Source: VAZQ01 sp036555745
Lineage (GTDB): Bacteria; Pseudomonadota; Alphaproteobacteria; Rhizobiales; Xanthobacteraceae
Assembly (NCBI GenBank): GCA_036555745.1
Contig: DATBKV010000323.1
Coordinates: 1-6,515, forward strand
Direction: 5' to 3'
Length of the DNA stretch: 6,515 bases
Shown here: piece by piece, positions 1 to 6,191 of the stretch
How positions within the stretch are numbered: the stretch's first letter is position 1
Layout of the letters: every line of letters starts with the position of its first letter
Translations under genes and position numbers: made by a program
The notes under the pieces: generated by a model
The model's input: the letters and a program-made list of their open reading frames with translations, nothing else
Database searches by the model: none
Told to the model about the DNA's origin: nothing

Positions 1-180
1 CTTCAGCGTGGTCTCGCTGATCGCCATGGTGCCGGAGAGCGAATGCAGGATGCCGACCTTGATGGTGTCTTCCGCCCGGGCGGGAAGAGCCGCCGCCAGG
101 CCGAGCGCCAATCCCGCCGTGGCGGCAAGCAAGCGGCGGCCAAACGGTCGCGTGGCGACCGCGCCAATCGATGTGTGCAT
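1..180 (-). CDS. urtA: UrtA/FmdD-type ABC transporter substrate-binding protein (N-terminal part, runs off left edge)
   Basis: Periplasmic binding protein of an ABC importer for urea or short amides; only the first 60 residues are in the window. The protein has a basic N-terminus with RPFGRR, a hydrophobic segment at about residues 17-33, and a likely signal-peptidase site after ALPARA (residue 36). The mature protein then begins EDTIKVGILHSLSGTMAISE, which I recognise as the hallmark opening of the UrtA/FmdD family (type I periplasmic-binding fold). The arginine pair before the hydrophobic stretch is only a loose Tat-like motif, so Sec export is equally possible. The start is ATG at 178-180, with AAGGA at 188-192 and a 7-base spacer. 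The gene has its own sigma-54-type promoter, consistent with nitrogen control. The rest of a urt-type operon would lie left of the window. A paralogue with a different ligand (another amide, or an aromatic compound given the neighbours) cannot be excluded from the N-terminus alone. Confidence 0.85.
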   Translation of the reverse strand, partial: MHTSIGAVATRPFGRRLLAATAGLALGLAAALPARAEDTIKVGILHSLSGTMAISETTLK

Positions 181-187
181 CGCGATG

Positions 188-192
188 TCCTT
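188..192 (-). promoter_or_regulatory. Ribosome binding site of the UrtA-like gene
   Basis: Read on the minus strand, AGAAGGA lies 7 bases before the ATG at 178-180. It fixes the start chosen for the UrtA-like protein. Confidence 0.7.
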
Positions 193-207
193 CTGTTGAC
201 GCGCACA

Positions 208-224
208 GACGGCTCAAAGCCGTC
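208..224 (-). other. Perfect 7-bp stem-loop in the 5' leader of the UrtA-like gene
   Basis: GACGGCT and AGCCGTC form a perfect 7-bp stem with a 3-base loop. It lies 27 bases upstream of the start codon. If transcription begins about 12 bases after the -12 element of the sigma-54 promoter (near 227), this hairpin forms at the very 5' end of the message. Such a position would suit mRNA protection. It is followed by neither a U-run nor a coding sequence, so I do not call it a terminator. It could also be a protein-binding operator over the start site. Confidence 0.45.
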
Positions 225-237
225 CGCGGGCTGGTAT

Positions 238-254
238 CGCAAGCGCCATGCCAA
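238..254 (-). promoter_or_regulatory. Sigma-54 (RpoN) -24/-12 promoter for the UrtA-like gene
   Basis: The minus strand reads TTGGCATGGCGCTTGCG. The family consensus is YTGGCACG, four free bases, then TTGCW. The invariant GG (251-252) and GC (239-240) are spaced exactly as required. The departures are T for C in the -24 block and G at the final W. Predicted transcription start is near 227, giving a leader of about 47 bases. Regulation of urea/amide uptake by RpoN with an NtrC-like activator is well known, so site and gene fit. The match is by eye, and activator binding is not shown. Confidence 0.6.
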
Positions 255-320
255 GCCAGCGCCACCAGGTAAGCCGTTGCGGAGACAGGACGATCCCTGG
301 CGGGTCGGCGCGGCGGCAGG

Positions 321-391
321 GCCTCGCTGACGGCACATGCCTTCCAAATAAGCAGCCGCCCAATTTCTAGGCGAAGGGGCCTCAGCGAGGC
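321..391. repeat. 10-bp inverted repeat, arms 321-330 and 382-391
   Basis: GCCTCGCTGA at 321-330 recurs as its exact reverse complement TCAGCGAGGC at 382-391, with 51 bases between. The right arm lies within a shorter dyad of its own (379-391). The repeat is between the UbiD stop codon and the sigma-54 promoter of the UrtA-like gene. Its centre is about 130 bases upstream of the predicted start site, a usual distance for enhancer-binding activators. Chance occurrence in GC-rich DNA is possible. Confidence 0.3.
379..391 (-). other. Short dyad after the UbiD gene (weak terminator or protein site)
   Basis: GCCTC and GAGGC flank a 3-base centre, beginning 14 bases past the UbiD stop. The stem is only 5 bp and no T-run follows on the minus strand, so intrinsic termination is doubtful. 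It overlaps the right arm of the longer inverted repeat. Confidence 0.2.
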
Positions 392-404
392 ACGGCGGGG
401 CGGG

Positions 405-1997
405 TCACCTCCGCGGCGGCTGGGCCGCGAACTGCGAGCCGCGCACGCACATGCGGCCGCGCGCGTCCTGCCACAGCTTCTCGCTCGCGTGCAGCTGCCC
501 GAGCGCGCGTGCGACCGTGCGGAAGTCGTAGGCCGAGAAGCGCTCCGCGATGTCGGTGTAATAGAGCGGCGTGTTTGCGATGGTGTCGAGGATCTTCGTC
601 GCCAGGTCGGCGACATCGGCATCGTCGCCCGCAAGCCCGGCTTCGTCCGACTTGCCGTTGGCGTAATCAGCGATCTTGGCGCGATCGGCATAGGCGTAGG
701 TGATGCGCTCGTAATATTCCGGCGGAATGCCTTCCGGAATGGTGGCGTCGATGCCGACCTTGGCGCCCGTCGGCACCACGCCGTAGCCCTGCGGCAGGCT
801 GGGATCGAGCGGCTTGGCGCGCGCATTGGAGATGATCATGACGTCCTTGTCGCCCTGCACCCGCGTGGCGATCGCCCATTCGACCTCGGTGGGGTCGTTG
901 ACATCGATATCGTCGTCGACCACGACCACGTGCTTGAGGTCCATGACCGAGAGCGCCGCCAACAGCGCGTTCTTGCCCTCGCCGGGCTGCTTCTTGATCG
1001 AGATCACGGCATGCCAGAACGCGCAGCCCCCCAGCGTGACGTTGATGTCCTTGACCCGCACGCCGGCGGTCTTGAGCGCCTGCCGGATCGCCGCGTAGCG
1101 CGTGGGCGCGGCGAGCCAGGTGTTCTCCCACGGCATGTGCAGGTTGTAGTAGATCGCGTCCTTGCGCATGGAGATCGCCTTGATGCGCACGAGCGGGTTC
1201 CAGTGCAGCCCGCCCATCAGGCGCGTGAACTCGCCGAAGCGTCCTTCCGGCCAGGTCCAGCCCGTCGGCAGGATCTCCGCCTCAAGCACGATTTCGGCGT
1301 CGGCGATGTAAGGCAGATCGATGGTCTGGCAGGGCGCGAGTTCGACCGGCGCGCCGCGCAGTCCGCCCGCAATTCCCATCTCGTCGACCCCGAGCGGGGC
1401 GCGGTAACCCGACCCCGTGATCTCGATCGGATGGGTGCCGATGCTGATCGAGATCGGCAGCGGCTGGCCTCGCTCGTAGGCGCGCTGGGCGAACAATCGC
1501 ATGTTGTTCGGGGTGACGATGTCGATGCCGGTGAGGCTCTTCTCCTTGACGATGAAGCGGTAGATGCCGCTGTTGATACCGAGCTCGGGATCGCGCGCGA
1601 TCACGACGCCCGCAGTGATCATCGGGCCGCCGTCGAAGATCGAGGACATTGGGATCGGCAGCTTGTAGAGATCGACGTCGTCGCCGGTGACCACCACCTC
1701 GCGCGTCGGCGACGTCTTCACGTATTTTGGCGGGATCGGGCGTTCGATTGCTTGCGCGAGCTTGTCCTCGATCTCGCGGTAGCTGTCGCAGCCGAGCGCC
1801 ATCATGGAGCGCTCGCGCGTGCGGATAAGACCGGACACCACCGGCATCTCATAGCCGATCACCCTGTGGAAATAGAGCGCGGTCTCGGCCTGATCGACCA
1901 GCGTCGCGATGTGGCGGATATCCACGGGCTGGTGCAGGTCGACCAGCTCGCCGGTCTGACGCAGGCGGTCGAGGAACTGCCGGAAATTCTCCTGCAT
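405..1997 (-). CDS. UbiD-family prenyl-FMN-dependent (de)carboxylase
   Basis: Cytoplasmic UbiD-family enzyme, 530 residues, which would reversibly decarboxylate an aromatic or unsaturated acid using prenylated FMN. The catalytic Arg-Glu-Glu set is present: R147 in NSGIYR, then E251 and E256 in EGRFGE, where relatives usually have EGPFGE. Expected metal/phosphate ligands N142 and E206 (in GVDEMGIAGGLRG) are kept. The residue aligning with Fdc1 His191 appears to be N165. The protein is longer than E. coli UbiD (about 497 residues). The excess is mostly at the C-terminus, where residues about 460-518 look like a winged helix. The start is ATG at 1995-1997, with GGAG at 2006-2009 and an 8-base spacer. 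It is divergent from the CoA-ligase operon, and no UbiX partner is seen here. The substrate is unknown. Gallate-, hydroxybenzoate- or phthaloyl-CoA-type activities are options only. Family assignment is firm. Confidence 0.95.
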   Translation of the reverse strand: MQENFRQFLDRLRQTGELVDLHQPVDIRHIATLVDQAETALYFHRVIGYEMPVVSGLIRTRERSMMALGCDSYREIEDKLAQAIERPIPPKYVKTSPTREVVVTGDDVDLYKLPIPMSSIFDGGPMITAGVVIARDPELGINSGIYRFIVKEKSLTGIDIVTPNNMRLFAQRAYERGQPLPISISIGTHPIEITGSGYRAPLGVDEMGIAGGLRGAPVELAPCQTIDLPYIADAEIVLEAEILPTGWTWPEGRFGEFTRLMGGLHWNPLVRIKAISMRKDAIYYNLHMPWENTWLAAPTRYAAIRQALKTAGVRVKDINVTLGGCAFWHAVISIKKQPGEGKNALLAALSVMDLKHVVVVDDDIDVNDPTEVEWAIATRVQGDKDVMIISNARAKPLDPSLPQGYGVVPTGAKVGIDATIPEGIPPEYYERITYAYADRAKIADYANGKSDEAGLAGDDADVADLATKILDTIANTPLYYTDIAERFSAYDFRTVARALGQLHASEKLWQDARGRMCVRGSQFAAQPPRR

Positions 1998-2143
1998 CTG
2001 AAGCGCTCCGGATGGCTCGCGGGGATGATCGGCGGAGGTTGTTGGCTATCCCGCCCTAGGCTACTTAGACCGGCGAGCGATCACAATCCTGGCGTCTGCT
2101 CCAGGGAGGCAAGGAACCGCGAACCGTGAACGGCAAGAAGACC
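1998..2143. promoter_or_regulatory. Divergent control region between UbiD and the plus-strand operon
   Basis: This 146-base stretch must carry the UbiD promoter and probably that of the plus-strand operon. It holds the UbiD ribosome site (GGAG at 2006-2009) and the SD-like AGGGAGG (2103-2109) and AAGGA (2111-2115). A loose dyad lies at CTAGGCTACTTAG (2056-2068). I see no convincing -35/-10 pair on the plus strand. No regulator gene is visible in the window. Confidence 0.5.
2058..2086 (-). promoter_or_regulatory. Candidate sigma-70 type promoter for UbiD
   Basis: On the minus strand, TTGTGA (2081-2086; four of six bases match TTGACA) is followed after 17 bases by TAGCCT (2058-2063; three of six match TATAAT). 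Transcription would start near 2051, about 54 bases before the UbiD ATG. The match is modest and the call tentative. Confidence 0.25.
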
Positions 2144-3148
2144 ATGAAGGCCCTCCTCCTGCGCCAGCACGGCGACCTCGAGCAGCTCGAGGTGGTGCAG
2201 GACTATCCGGTGCCGCCGGCGGCCGACGGCCACGTGGTGATCCGCGTCCGTGCGGCTTCGTTCAACTATCACGACGTGTTCACCGTGCGCGGCATGCCCG
2301 GGATCAAGGTGCCGCTGCCGGTGGTGATCGGCCTCGATATGGCGGGCGAGATCGCCGAGATCGGGCACGGCGTGGCCGGCTGGCAGCCGGGCGACCGCGT
2401 GCTGGTCAACCCGCTCAACAAGAAGAAGGGGCTGATGGGCGAAATGCTCGACGGCGGCATGGCGGAGTATTGTCTGGTCGCCGCCGACCAGCTCCTCGCC
2501 ATGCCCGCCGGAGTGACCTTCGAGCAGGCCGCCGCGCTGCCGGTCGCCTACGGCACCGCGCATCGCATGCTGATCACCCACGGCACGGTCAAGCGCGGCG
2601 ACCGCGTGCTCGTTCTCGGCGCCAGCGGCGGCGTCGGCACCGGCTGCATCATTCTCGCCAAGTACCTCGGCGCCGAGGTGATCGCCTGCACCTCGAGCCC
2701 GGAGAAGATGGCGAAGCTCGCCGAGCTCGGCGCCGACGACGTGATCAACGTCAGGGAGACCGATTTTTCCAAATGGGCGGTGGAAAAATACGGCAAGCCG
2801 CAACGGCGCAGCTACGAGGGCGGGGTCGACGTCGTGATCAACTTCACCGGCGGCGACACCTGGCATCCTTCGCTGCGCTGCCTCAAGCGCGGCGGCCGGC
2901 TGTTGGTCTGCGGCGCCACCGCCGGCTACGATCCCAAGGAGGACCTGCGCTACATCTGGAGCTTCGAGCTCAAGATCATCGGCTCGAACAGTTTCTACGA
3001 CGAGGATCTTCACGCGCTGATGAAGCTCATCGCCGCGGGCAGCATGCGGCCGGTCATCGACAAGGTGCTGCCGCTCGCCGGGGCGCGCGAGGGGCTGCGC
3101 CTGATCCGCGATCGCGAGGTGATCGGCAAGGTCGTGGTCGCGCCCTGA
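2144..3148 (+). CDS. Zinc-independent MDR-superfamily NAD(P)H oxidoreductase (quinone oxidoreductase-like)
   Basis: Medium-chain dehydrogenase/reductase of 334 residues, probably using NAD(P)H to reduce an activated C=C bond or a quinone. It has an N-terminal GroES-like domain (about residues 1-120), then a Rossmann domain with the nucleotide loop GASGGVG at 159-165. The usual catalytic-zinc Cys is replaced (FNYHD, N41) and the usual GHE His motif reads GLDMAGE. The lobe that normally carries four zinc Cys is NPLNKKKGLMGEMLDGGMAEY-like and lacks Cys. Zinc-free QOR or enoyl-reductase chemistry is therefore likelier than alcohol oxidation. I chose ATG 2144 because family members begin directly with MKAL. 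GTG 2126, with AAGGA 10 bases upstream, would add MNGKKT and is a real alternative. It is the first gene of the plus-strand operon, 43 bases before the thioesterase. The substrate is unknown. Confidence 0.93.
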   Translation: MKALLLRQHGDLEQLEVVQDYPVPPAADGHVVIRVRAASFNYHDVFTVRGMPGIKVPLPVVIGLDMAGEIAEIGHGVAGWQPGDRVLVNPLNKKKGLMGEMLDGGMAEYCLVAADQLLAMPAGVTFEQAAALPVAYGTAHRMLITHGTVKRGDRVLVLGASGGVGTGCIILAKYLGAEVIACTSSPEKMAKLAELGADDVINVRETDFSKWAVEKYGKPQRRSYEGGVDVVINFTGGDTWHPSLRCLKRGGRLLVCGATAGYDPKEDLRYIWSFELKIIGSNSFYDEDLHALMKLIAAGSMRPVIDKVLPLAGAREGLRLIRDREVIGKVVVAP

Positions 3149-3180
3149 GACGACGTTGCCGCGCCATTAAGATCAAGGCC

Positions 3181-3184
3181 GGAG
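3181..3184 (+). promoter_or_regulatory. Ribosome binding site of the thioesterase gene
   Basis: GGAG stands 7 bases before ATG 3192 and supports that start. Confidence 0.6.
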
Positions 3185-3191
3185 CAGATTC

Positions 3192-3611
3192 ATGACCGAG
3201 GACATCACGCTCGAGCGGGTGCAGCAGCTCGTCACGCGCGCGCCCTACCACCAATGGCTCGGGCTGCGGGTCCTTGCCCTGCACGAAGACGGCGTCGAAT
3301 TGGCGGCGACCTGGCGGGAGGAATGGGTGGTCAACCCGGACCGGCGCTATACTCACGGCGGCATTCTCGCCACCCTGATCGACATCGGCGCCGACTGGGC
3401 CATGGTCAGGAAGCTCGGCCGGGGCGTGCCGACCATCGATCTACGCATCGATTATCACGCCGTCGCCATGCCCGGCGATCTCACCATCCGCGGCAAGGTG
3501 GTCCGGGTGGGGAGCCAGTTCTCCACCTCCGAGGCGCGCATTTTCGATACACAGGACAAGTTGCTGGCGAGCGGGCGCGGCACCTATTACACGGCTCCGC
3601 CGAAGGGATGA
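3192..3611 (+). CDS. PaaI-family hotdog-fold acyl-CoA thioesterase
   Basis: Small cytoplasmic thioesterase (139 residues, normal for the family) expected to hydrolyse an acyl- or aryl-CoA to the free acid and CoA. The hotdog signature is clear. The HGG motif is at 55-57 (YTHGGILATLID), opening the long central helix. D64 sits where PaaI-type enzymes place their catalytic acid. The following strands TIDLRIDYH and GDLTIRGKVVRVG are typical. It begins at ATG 3192 and ends 17 bases before the acyl-CoA ligase. Being packed between a reductase and two CoA ligases, it may release a pathway product or free CoA trapped in dead-end thioesters, as PaaI does in phenylacetate catabolism. Family is certain by eye; the substrate is not. 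Confidence 0.93.
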   Translation: MTEDITLERVQQLVTRAPYHQWLGLRVLALHEDGVELAATWREEWVVNPDRRYTHGGILATLIDIGADWAMVRKLGRGVPTIDLRIDYHAVAMPGDLTIRGKVVRVGSQFSTSEARIFDTQDKLLASGRGTYYTAPPKG

Positions 3612-3628
3612 GCTCATAGCAACAGCCC

Positions 3629-5140
3629 ATGCCCGCCTTCACCAATCTCGGCGACCTCATCGGCCGCGACCACGATCTCGGCAAGACCGCGATCATCGAT
3701 CTCGGCGGTGAGCAGGTGCCGCGCGAGGTCAGCTATGCCCGGCTCGACGCCATGGCGAAAGGCGTTGCCCGGGCGCTGGCGACGCGTCGCTTCGCGCGCG
3801 GCGATCGCATTGCGATCCTCTCCGCCAACCGCGCCGAATATCTCGCGGCCTATTACGGCATCATGCGCGCCGGGCTCGTCGCGGTGCCGGTCAACTTCAA
3901 GTTCCCGCGGCCGACCATTCATTTCATCCTCGCCGATGCCGGCGCCAAGCTGGTGTTCTGCGATCCGGCGCGCCGGGCCGATGTTCCCAGCGCCCTGCCT
4001 TCGGTGCATTTCGGCGACGACGGACCGCAGGGGTTCGACCACTTCCTCGATCCCGGCGCGTTTACGCCCATCGTTCCGCAGGCGCACGAGCCGGCGATGT
4101 TTCTCTACACCTCGGGCTCGACCGGCCGGCCGAAAGGCGTGGTGCTCTCGCACCAGAGCCACATCTGGGTGGTAGAGACACGGCTCGCGCCCGGCCTCGA
4201 GCGCCACCGCTATCTCATCGCCGCCCCGCTCTATCACATGAACGCATTGGCGCTCGCCAAGCTCGCCTGCGCCGGCCACGCCACCATCGTGCTGCTGCCG
4301 CAATTCTCCGCCCGCGCCTATATCGAGGCGATCGGACGCTATGGCTGCACTTGGCTTACCGCGGTGCCGCCGATGATCGCCATGATGTTGCGCGAGCGCG
4401 AGCTCATCGCGCGCACCGACCTCACCAGCGTCGAGTGTATCCGCATGGGGTCCGCGCCGGTCAGCCACAGCCTGATGCAGGCGATCCGCGATGTCCTGCC
4501 GCGGGCGTCGGTGACCAACGCCTACGGCACCACCGAGGCCGGTCCGGTCGTGTTCGGTCCGCACCCGCGCGGGGTGCCGCAGCCGGAAATGTCGGTCGGT
4601 GCGCCGCATCCGCAGGTTGCCCTGCGGCTCGTCGACGGCGACAACCGCGACGCCGTCGAAGGCGTGCTCGAGATGAGATGCCCGGCGCTCATGAACGGCT
4701 ACCACAACCGGCCGGACGTGAGGCCGCCGTTCACAGCGGACGGGTTCTACATCACCGGCGACGTCTTCCGCCGCGACGCCGACGGGTTCCATTATTTCGT
4801 CGGCCGTACCGACGACATGTTCGTTTCGGGCGGCGAGAACATCTATCCCTCCGACGTGGAGCGCATGCTGGAGCGCCATCCCGACGTCGCGCAGGCGGCC
4901 GTCGTGCCGATCGAGGACGAGATCAAGGGCCAGAAGCCGGTCGCCTTCGTTGTGCCGAAGCGCGGACGCCGGCCGAGCGAGGACGAGATCAAGCGTTTCG
5001 CGCTCGCCAATGCTCCCGCCTACGCGCATCCGCGGTTCGTCTGGCTCGCCGACGAGTTGCCGCTCGCTTCCACCAACAAGGTGGACCGCGACGCCTTGCA
5101 ACGGCTCGCAGCCGCGCGCCTCGCCGGCCGCTCGCGGTGA
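3629..5140 (+). CDS. AMP-forming acyl-CoA synthetase (ANL superfamily)
   Basis: Acyl-/aryl-CoA ligase of 503 residues, which activates a carboxylic acid by adenylation and transfers it to CoA. All core motifs are intact. The phosphate loop YTSGSTGRPKGV is at 160-171, the adenine-site NAYGTTEAG begins at 297, and YITGD is at 374-378. The hinge GRTDDMF leads to GGENIYPSDVE (from 401), and the catalytic Lys is K484 in STNKVDRDAL. It is near the short end for the family but complete. The start is ATG 3629: an in-frame TAG at 3617-3619 rules out a longer form. No good Shine-Dalgarno sequence precedes it, so translation may depend on coupling to the thioesterase, which ends 17 bases earlier. The acyl pocket does not tell me the substrate. 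Crotonobetaine-, medium-chain- or aryl-type acids are all open. Confidence 0.95.
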   Translation: MPAFTNLGDLIGRDHDLGKTAIIDLGGEQVPREVSYARLDAMAKGVARALATRRFARGDRIAILSANRAEYLAAYYGIMRAGLVAVPVNFKFPRPTIHFILADAGAKLVFCDPARRADVPSALPSVHFGDDGPQGFDHFLDPGAFTPIVPQAHEPAMFLYTSGSTGRPKGVVLSHQSHIWVVETRLAPGLERHRYLIAAPLYHMNALALAKLACAGHATIVLLPQFSARAYIEAIGRYGCTWLTAVPPMIAMMLRERELIARTDLTSVECIRMGSAPVSHSLMQAIRDVLPRASVTNAYGTTEAGPVVFGPHPRGVPQPEMSVGAPHPQVALRLVDGDNRDAVEGVLEMRCPALMNGYHNRPDVRPPFTADGFYITGDVFRRDADGFHYFVGRTDDMFVSGGENIYPSDVERMLERHPDVAQAAVVPIEDEIKGQKPVAFVVPKRGRRPSEDEIKRFALANAPAYAHPRFVWLADELPLASTNKVDRDALQRLAAARLAGRSR

Positions 5141-5151
5141 TCAGCGAACTC

Positions 5152-5157
5152 AGAGGA
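5152..5157 (+). promoter_or_regulatory. Ribosome binding site deciding the GTG start of the VOC gene
   Basis: AGAGGA followed by AG lies 7 bases before GTG 5165. It supports this non-ATG start; the next in-frame ATG lies deep inside the first VOC module. Confidence 0.65.
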
Positions 5158-5164
5158 AGCTCCC

Positions 5165-6067
5165 GTGATTTCAGACGCGCGGCGGCAGGCGGATCGCCAG
5201 CTTCCTCTGGGCGAGGAGATCTTTCTCGACCATGTTGGCCACTTCGTGCGCGAACCGGATGCGGCGAGCCGCGCGTTCGAGCGCGCCGGCTTCGCGCCGA
5301 CCCCGGTGTCCATTCACTCCAATGCCGCTCCCGACGGCAGCCGACGGCTGACCGGCACTGGCAATGTCACGGCGATGCTCGCGCGCGGTTACATCGAGGC
5401 GTTGTTCAAAACCGCGGACACGCCGCTGGCACGCGAGCTGGAGACGGCGTTGCAGCGCCACGGCGGCGTCCATCTCGCCGCCTTCGCGGTGGCTGACGCC
5501 GCCGCCGCCCATCGTCGGCTCGCGGCCGCAGGCTTTCGCATGCAGCCGCTCGTCGACATGCAGCGCCCGGTCGATACCGGCGCGGCGGCTGGAACCGCGG
5601 CCTTCACGCTTGCGCGGCTTGAGCCCGGACAAATGCCCGAGGGTCGCATCCAGATCCTCACCCACCGCAGCGAGGCCGTGGTATGGCAGCCGCGCTGGCT
5701 CGCGCACCCGAACGGCGCGCTCGCCCTCACCGGGCTCGTGATTGCGGTCGCCGATCCGCAGGAGGCGGCGGCGCGCTTCGCGCGCTTCACCGGTCGCCAA
5801 GCGACCCGTTCGGAGTCTGGGCAAACGATCGAGCTCGATCGCGGCCGCGTCGAGCTCATGAGCGCGGAAGCTTTCACGCGGCTGTTTCCGGAAGTTCCCG
5901 TGCCATCGCTTCCCTTTGCGGGCGCCTACGGCATCAGGGTGGCATCGCTGGCGAAGCTGGCCGAGTTCCTGCGCCGCGCGGGCTTGCCGGCCCGCCGCGG
6001 CGAGGCCGGCCTTGTCGCCCCCTTTCCCGCCGAGCTTGGCCAGGGCGCCTGGCTGTTCACGGAGTGA
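5165..6067 (+). CDS. VOC-superfamily (glyoxalase-like) protein, two modules
   Basis: Protein of 300 residues resembling the glyoxalase-like VOC group. Module one (about 20-175) opens with FLDHVGHFV and holds likely metal ligands H23, E78 (RGYIEALF) and H103 (GGVHLAAFAV). The position where a fourth acidic ligand is common reads GRIQILTH, with Gln. A HPNGALALTGLVIAV stretch then begins a second beta-alpha-beta module (about 190-300). No signal peptide or membrane segment is seen. It starts at GTG 5165, 24 bases after the ligase stop. VOC proteins include ring-cleaving dioxygenases, isomerases, lyases and binding proteins. In an aromatic or CoA operon, ring cleavage or epimerisation is conceivable, but nothing here proves catalysis. 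Confidence 0.88.
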   Translation: MISDARRQADRQLPLGEEIFLDHVGHFVREPDAASRAFERAGFAPTPVSIHSNAAPDGSRRLTGTGNVTAMLARGYIEALFKTADTPLARELETALQRHGGVHLAAFAVADAAAAHRRLAAAGFRMQPLVDMQRPVDTGAAAGTAAFTLARLEPGQMPEGRIQILTHRSEAVVWQPRWLAHPNGALALTGLVIAVADPQEAAARFARFTGRQATRSESGQTIELDRGRVELMSAEAFTRLFPEVPVPSLPFAGAYGIRVASLAKLAEFLRRAGLPARRGEAGLVAPFPAELGQGAWLFTE

Positions 6068-6083
6068 GCCGCGCGGATCGCAA

Positions 6084-6155
6084 TCACGGCCGAATGCGCA
6101 GCGTCTCCCGAAATTGTTCCAGGCGTGGGCGCACCTCGGCGCTATAGTCCCGCAC
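6084..6155 (-). CDS. Possible 23-residue small ORF (doubtful)
   Basis: On the minus strand, GGGAGG (6162-6167) stands 6 bases before a GTG (6153-6155). This opens a 23-codon frame that ends at 6084. The peptide, containing DYSAEVRPRLEQFRETLR, looks like an amphipathic charged helix. It could be a small protein or the remnant of the C-terminus of a lost minus-strand gene. GC-rich DNA yields such frames readily, and no homologue is recognised. Confidence 0.15.
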   Translation of the reverse strand: MRDYSAEVRPRLEQFRETLRIRP

Positions 6156-6161
6156 AATCGA

Positions 6162-6191
6162 CCTCCCGGGGCCGCCCCGGACACAGGGAGG
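6162..6191 (+). other. GC-rich foldback pairing with a Shine-Dalgarno-like sequence
   Basis: CCTCCC (6162-6167) can pair with GGGAGG (6186-6191), enclosing GGGG-CCG-CCCC (6168-6178). A competing 6-bp hairpin CCGGGG/CCCCGG occupies 6166-6180. GGGAGG is the only strong ribosome-site sequence before the benzoate-CoA-ligase-like gene, but it is 31 bases from that ATG. No T-run follows, so it is not a standard terminator. Confidence 0.4.

Noticed and set aside
3..347. 114-codon minus-strand frame overlapping the UrtA-like start
   Set aside because: Arg/Pro/Ser-rich translation without a family pattern. The frame giving a signal peptide and the UrtA opening is clearly the coding one.
2039..2067. 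Possible plus-strand promoter TTGTTG, 17 bases, TACTTA before the MDR gene
   Set aside because: Spacing is right but only about three of six and two of six bases match the consensus; too weak to call.
489..2129. 546-codon open frame on the plus strand, antisense to UbiD
   Set aside because: Its product is rich in Arg, Asp, His and Val with no domain pattern, as expected opposite a GC-rich gene. UbiD on the other strand has full catalytic motifs and a ribosome site.
2081..3013. 310-codon minus-strand frame opposite the MDR gene
   Set aside because: Composition is typical of antisense frames in GC-rich DNA; the MDR protein on the plus strand accounts for the region.
3614..5101. 495-codon open frame on the minus strand, antisense to the acyl-CoA ligase
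   Set aside because: Shadow of the ligase: low-complexity Arg/His/Gly composition and no recognisable motif, while the plus-strand frame has every ANL core motif.
6114..6148. Possible promoter TTGTTC with TATAGT before the benzoate-CoA-ligase-like gene
   Set aside because: The spacer is 23 bases, too long for a sigma-70 type promoter.
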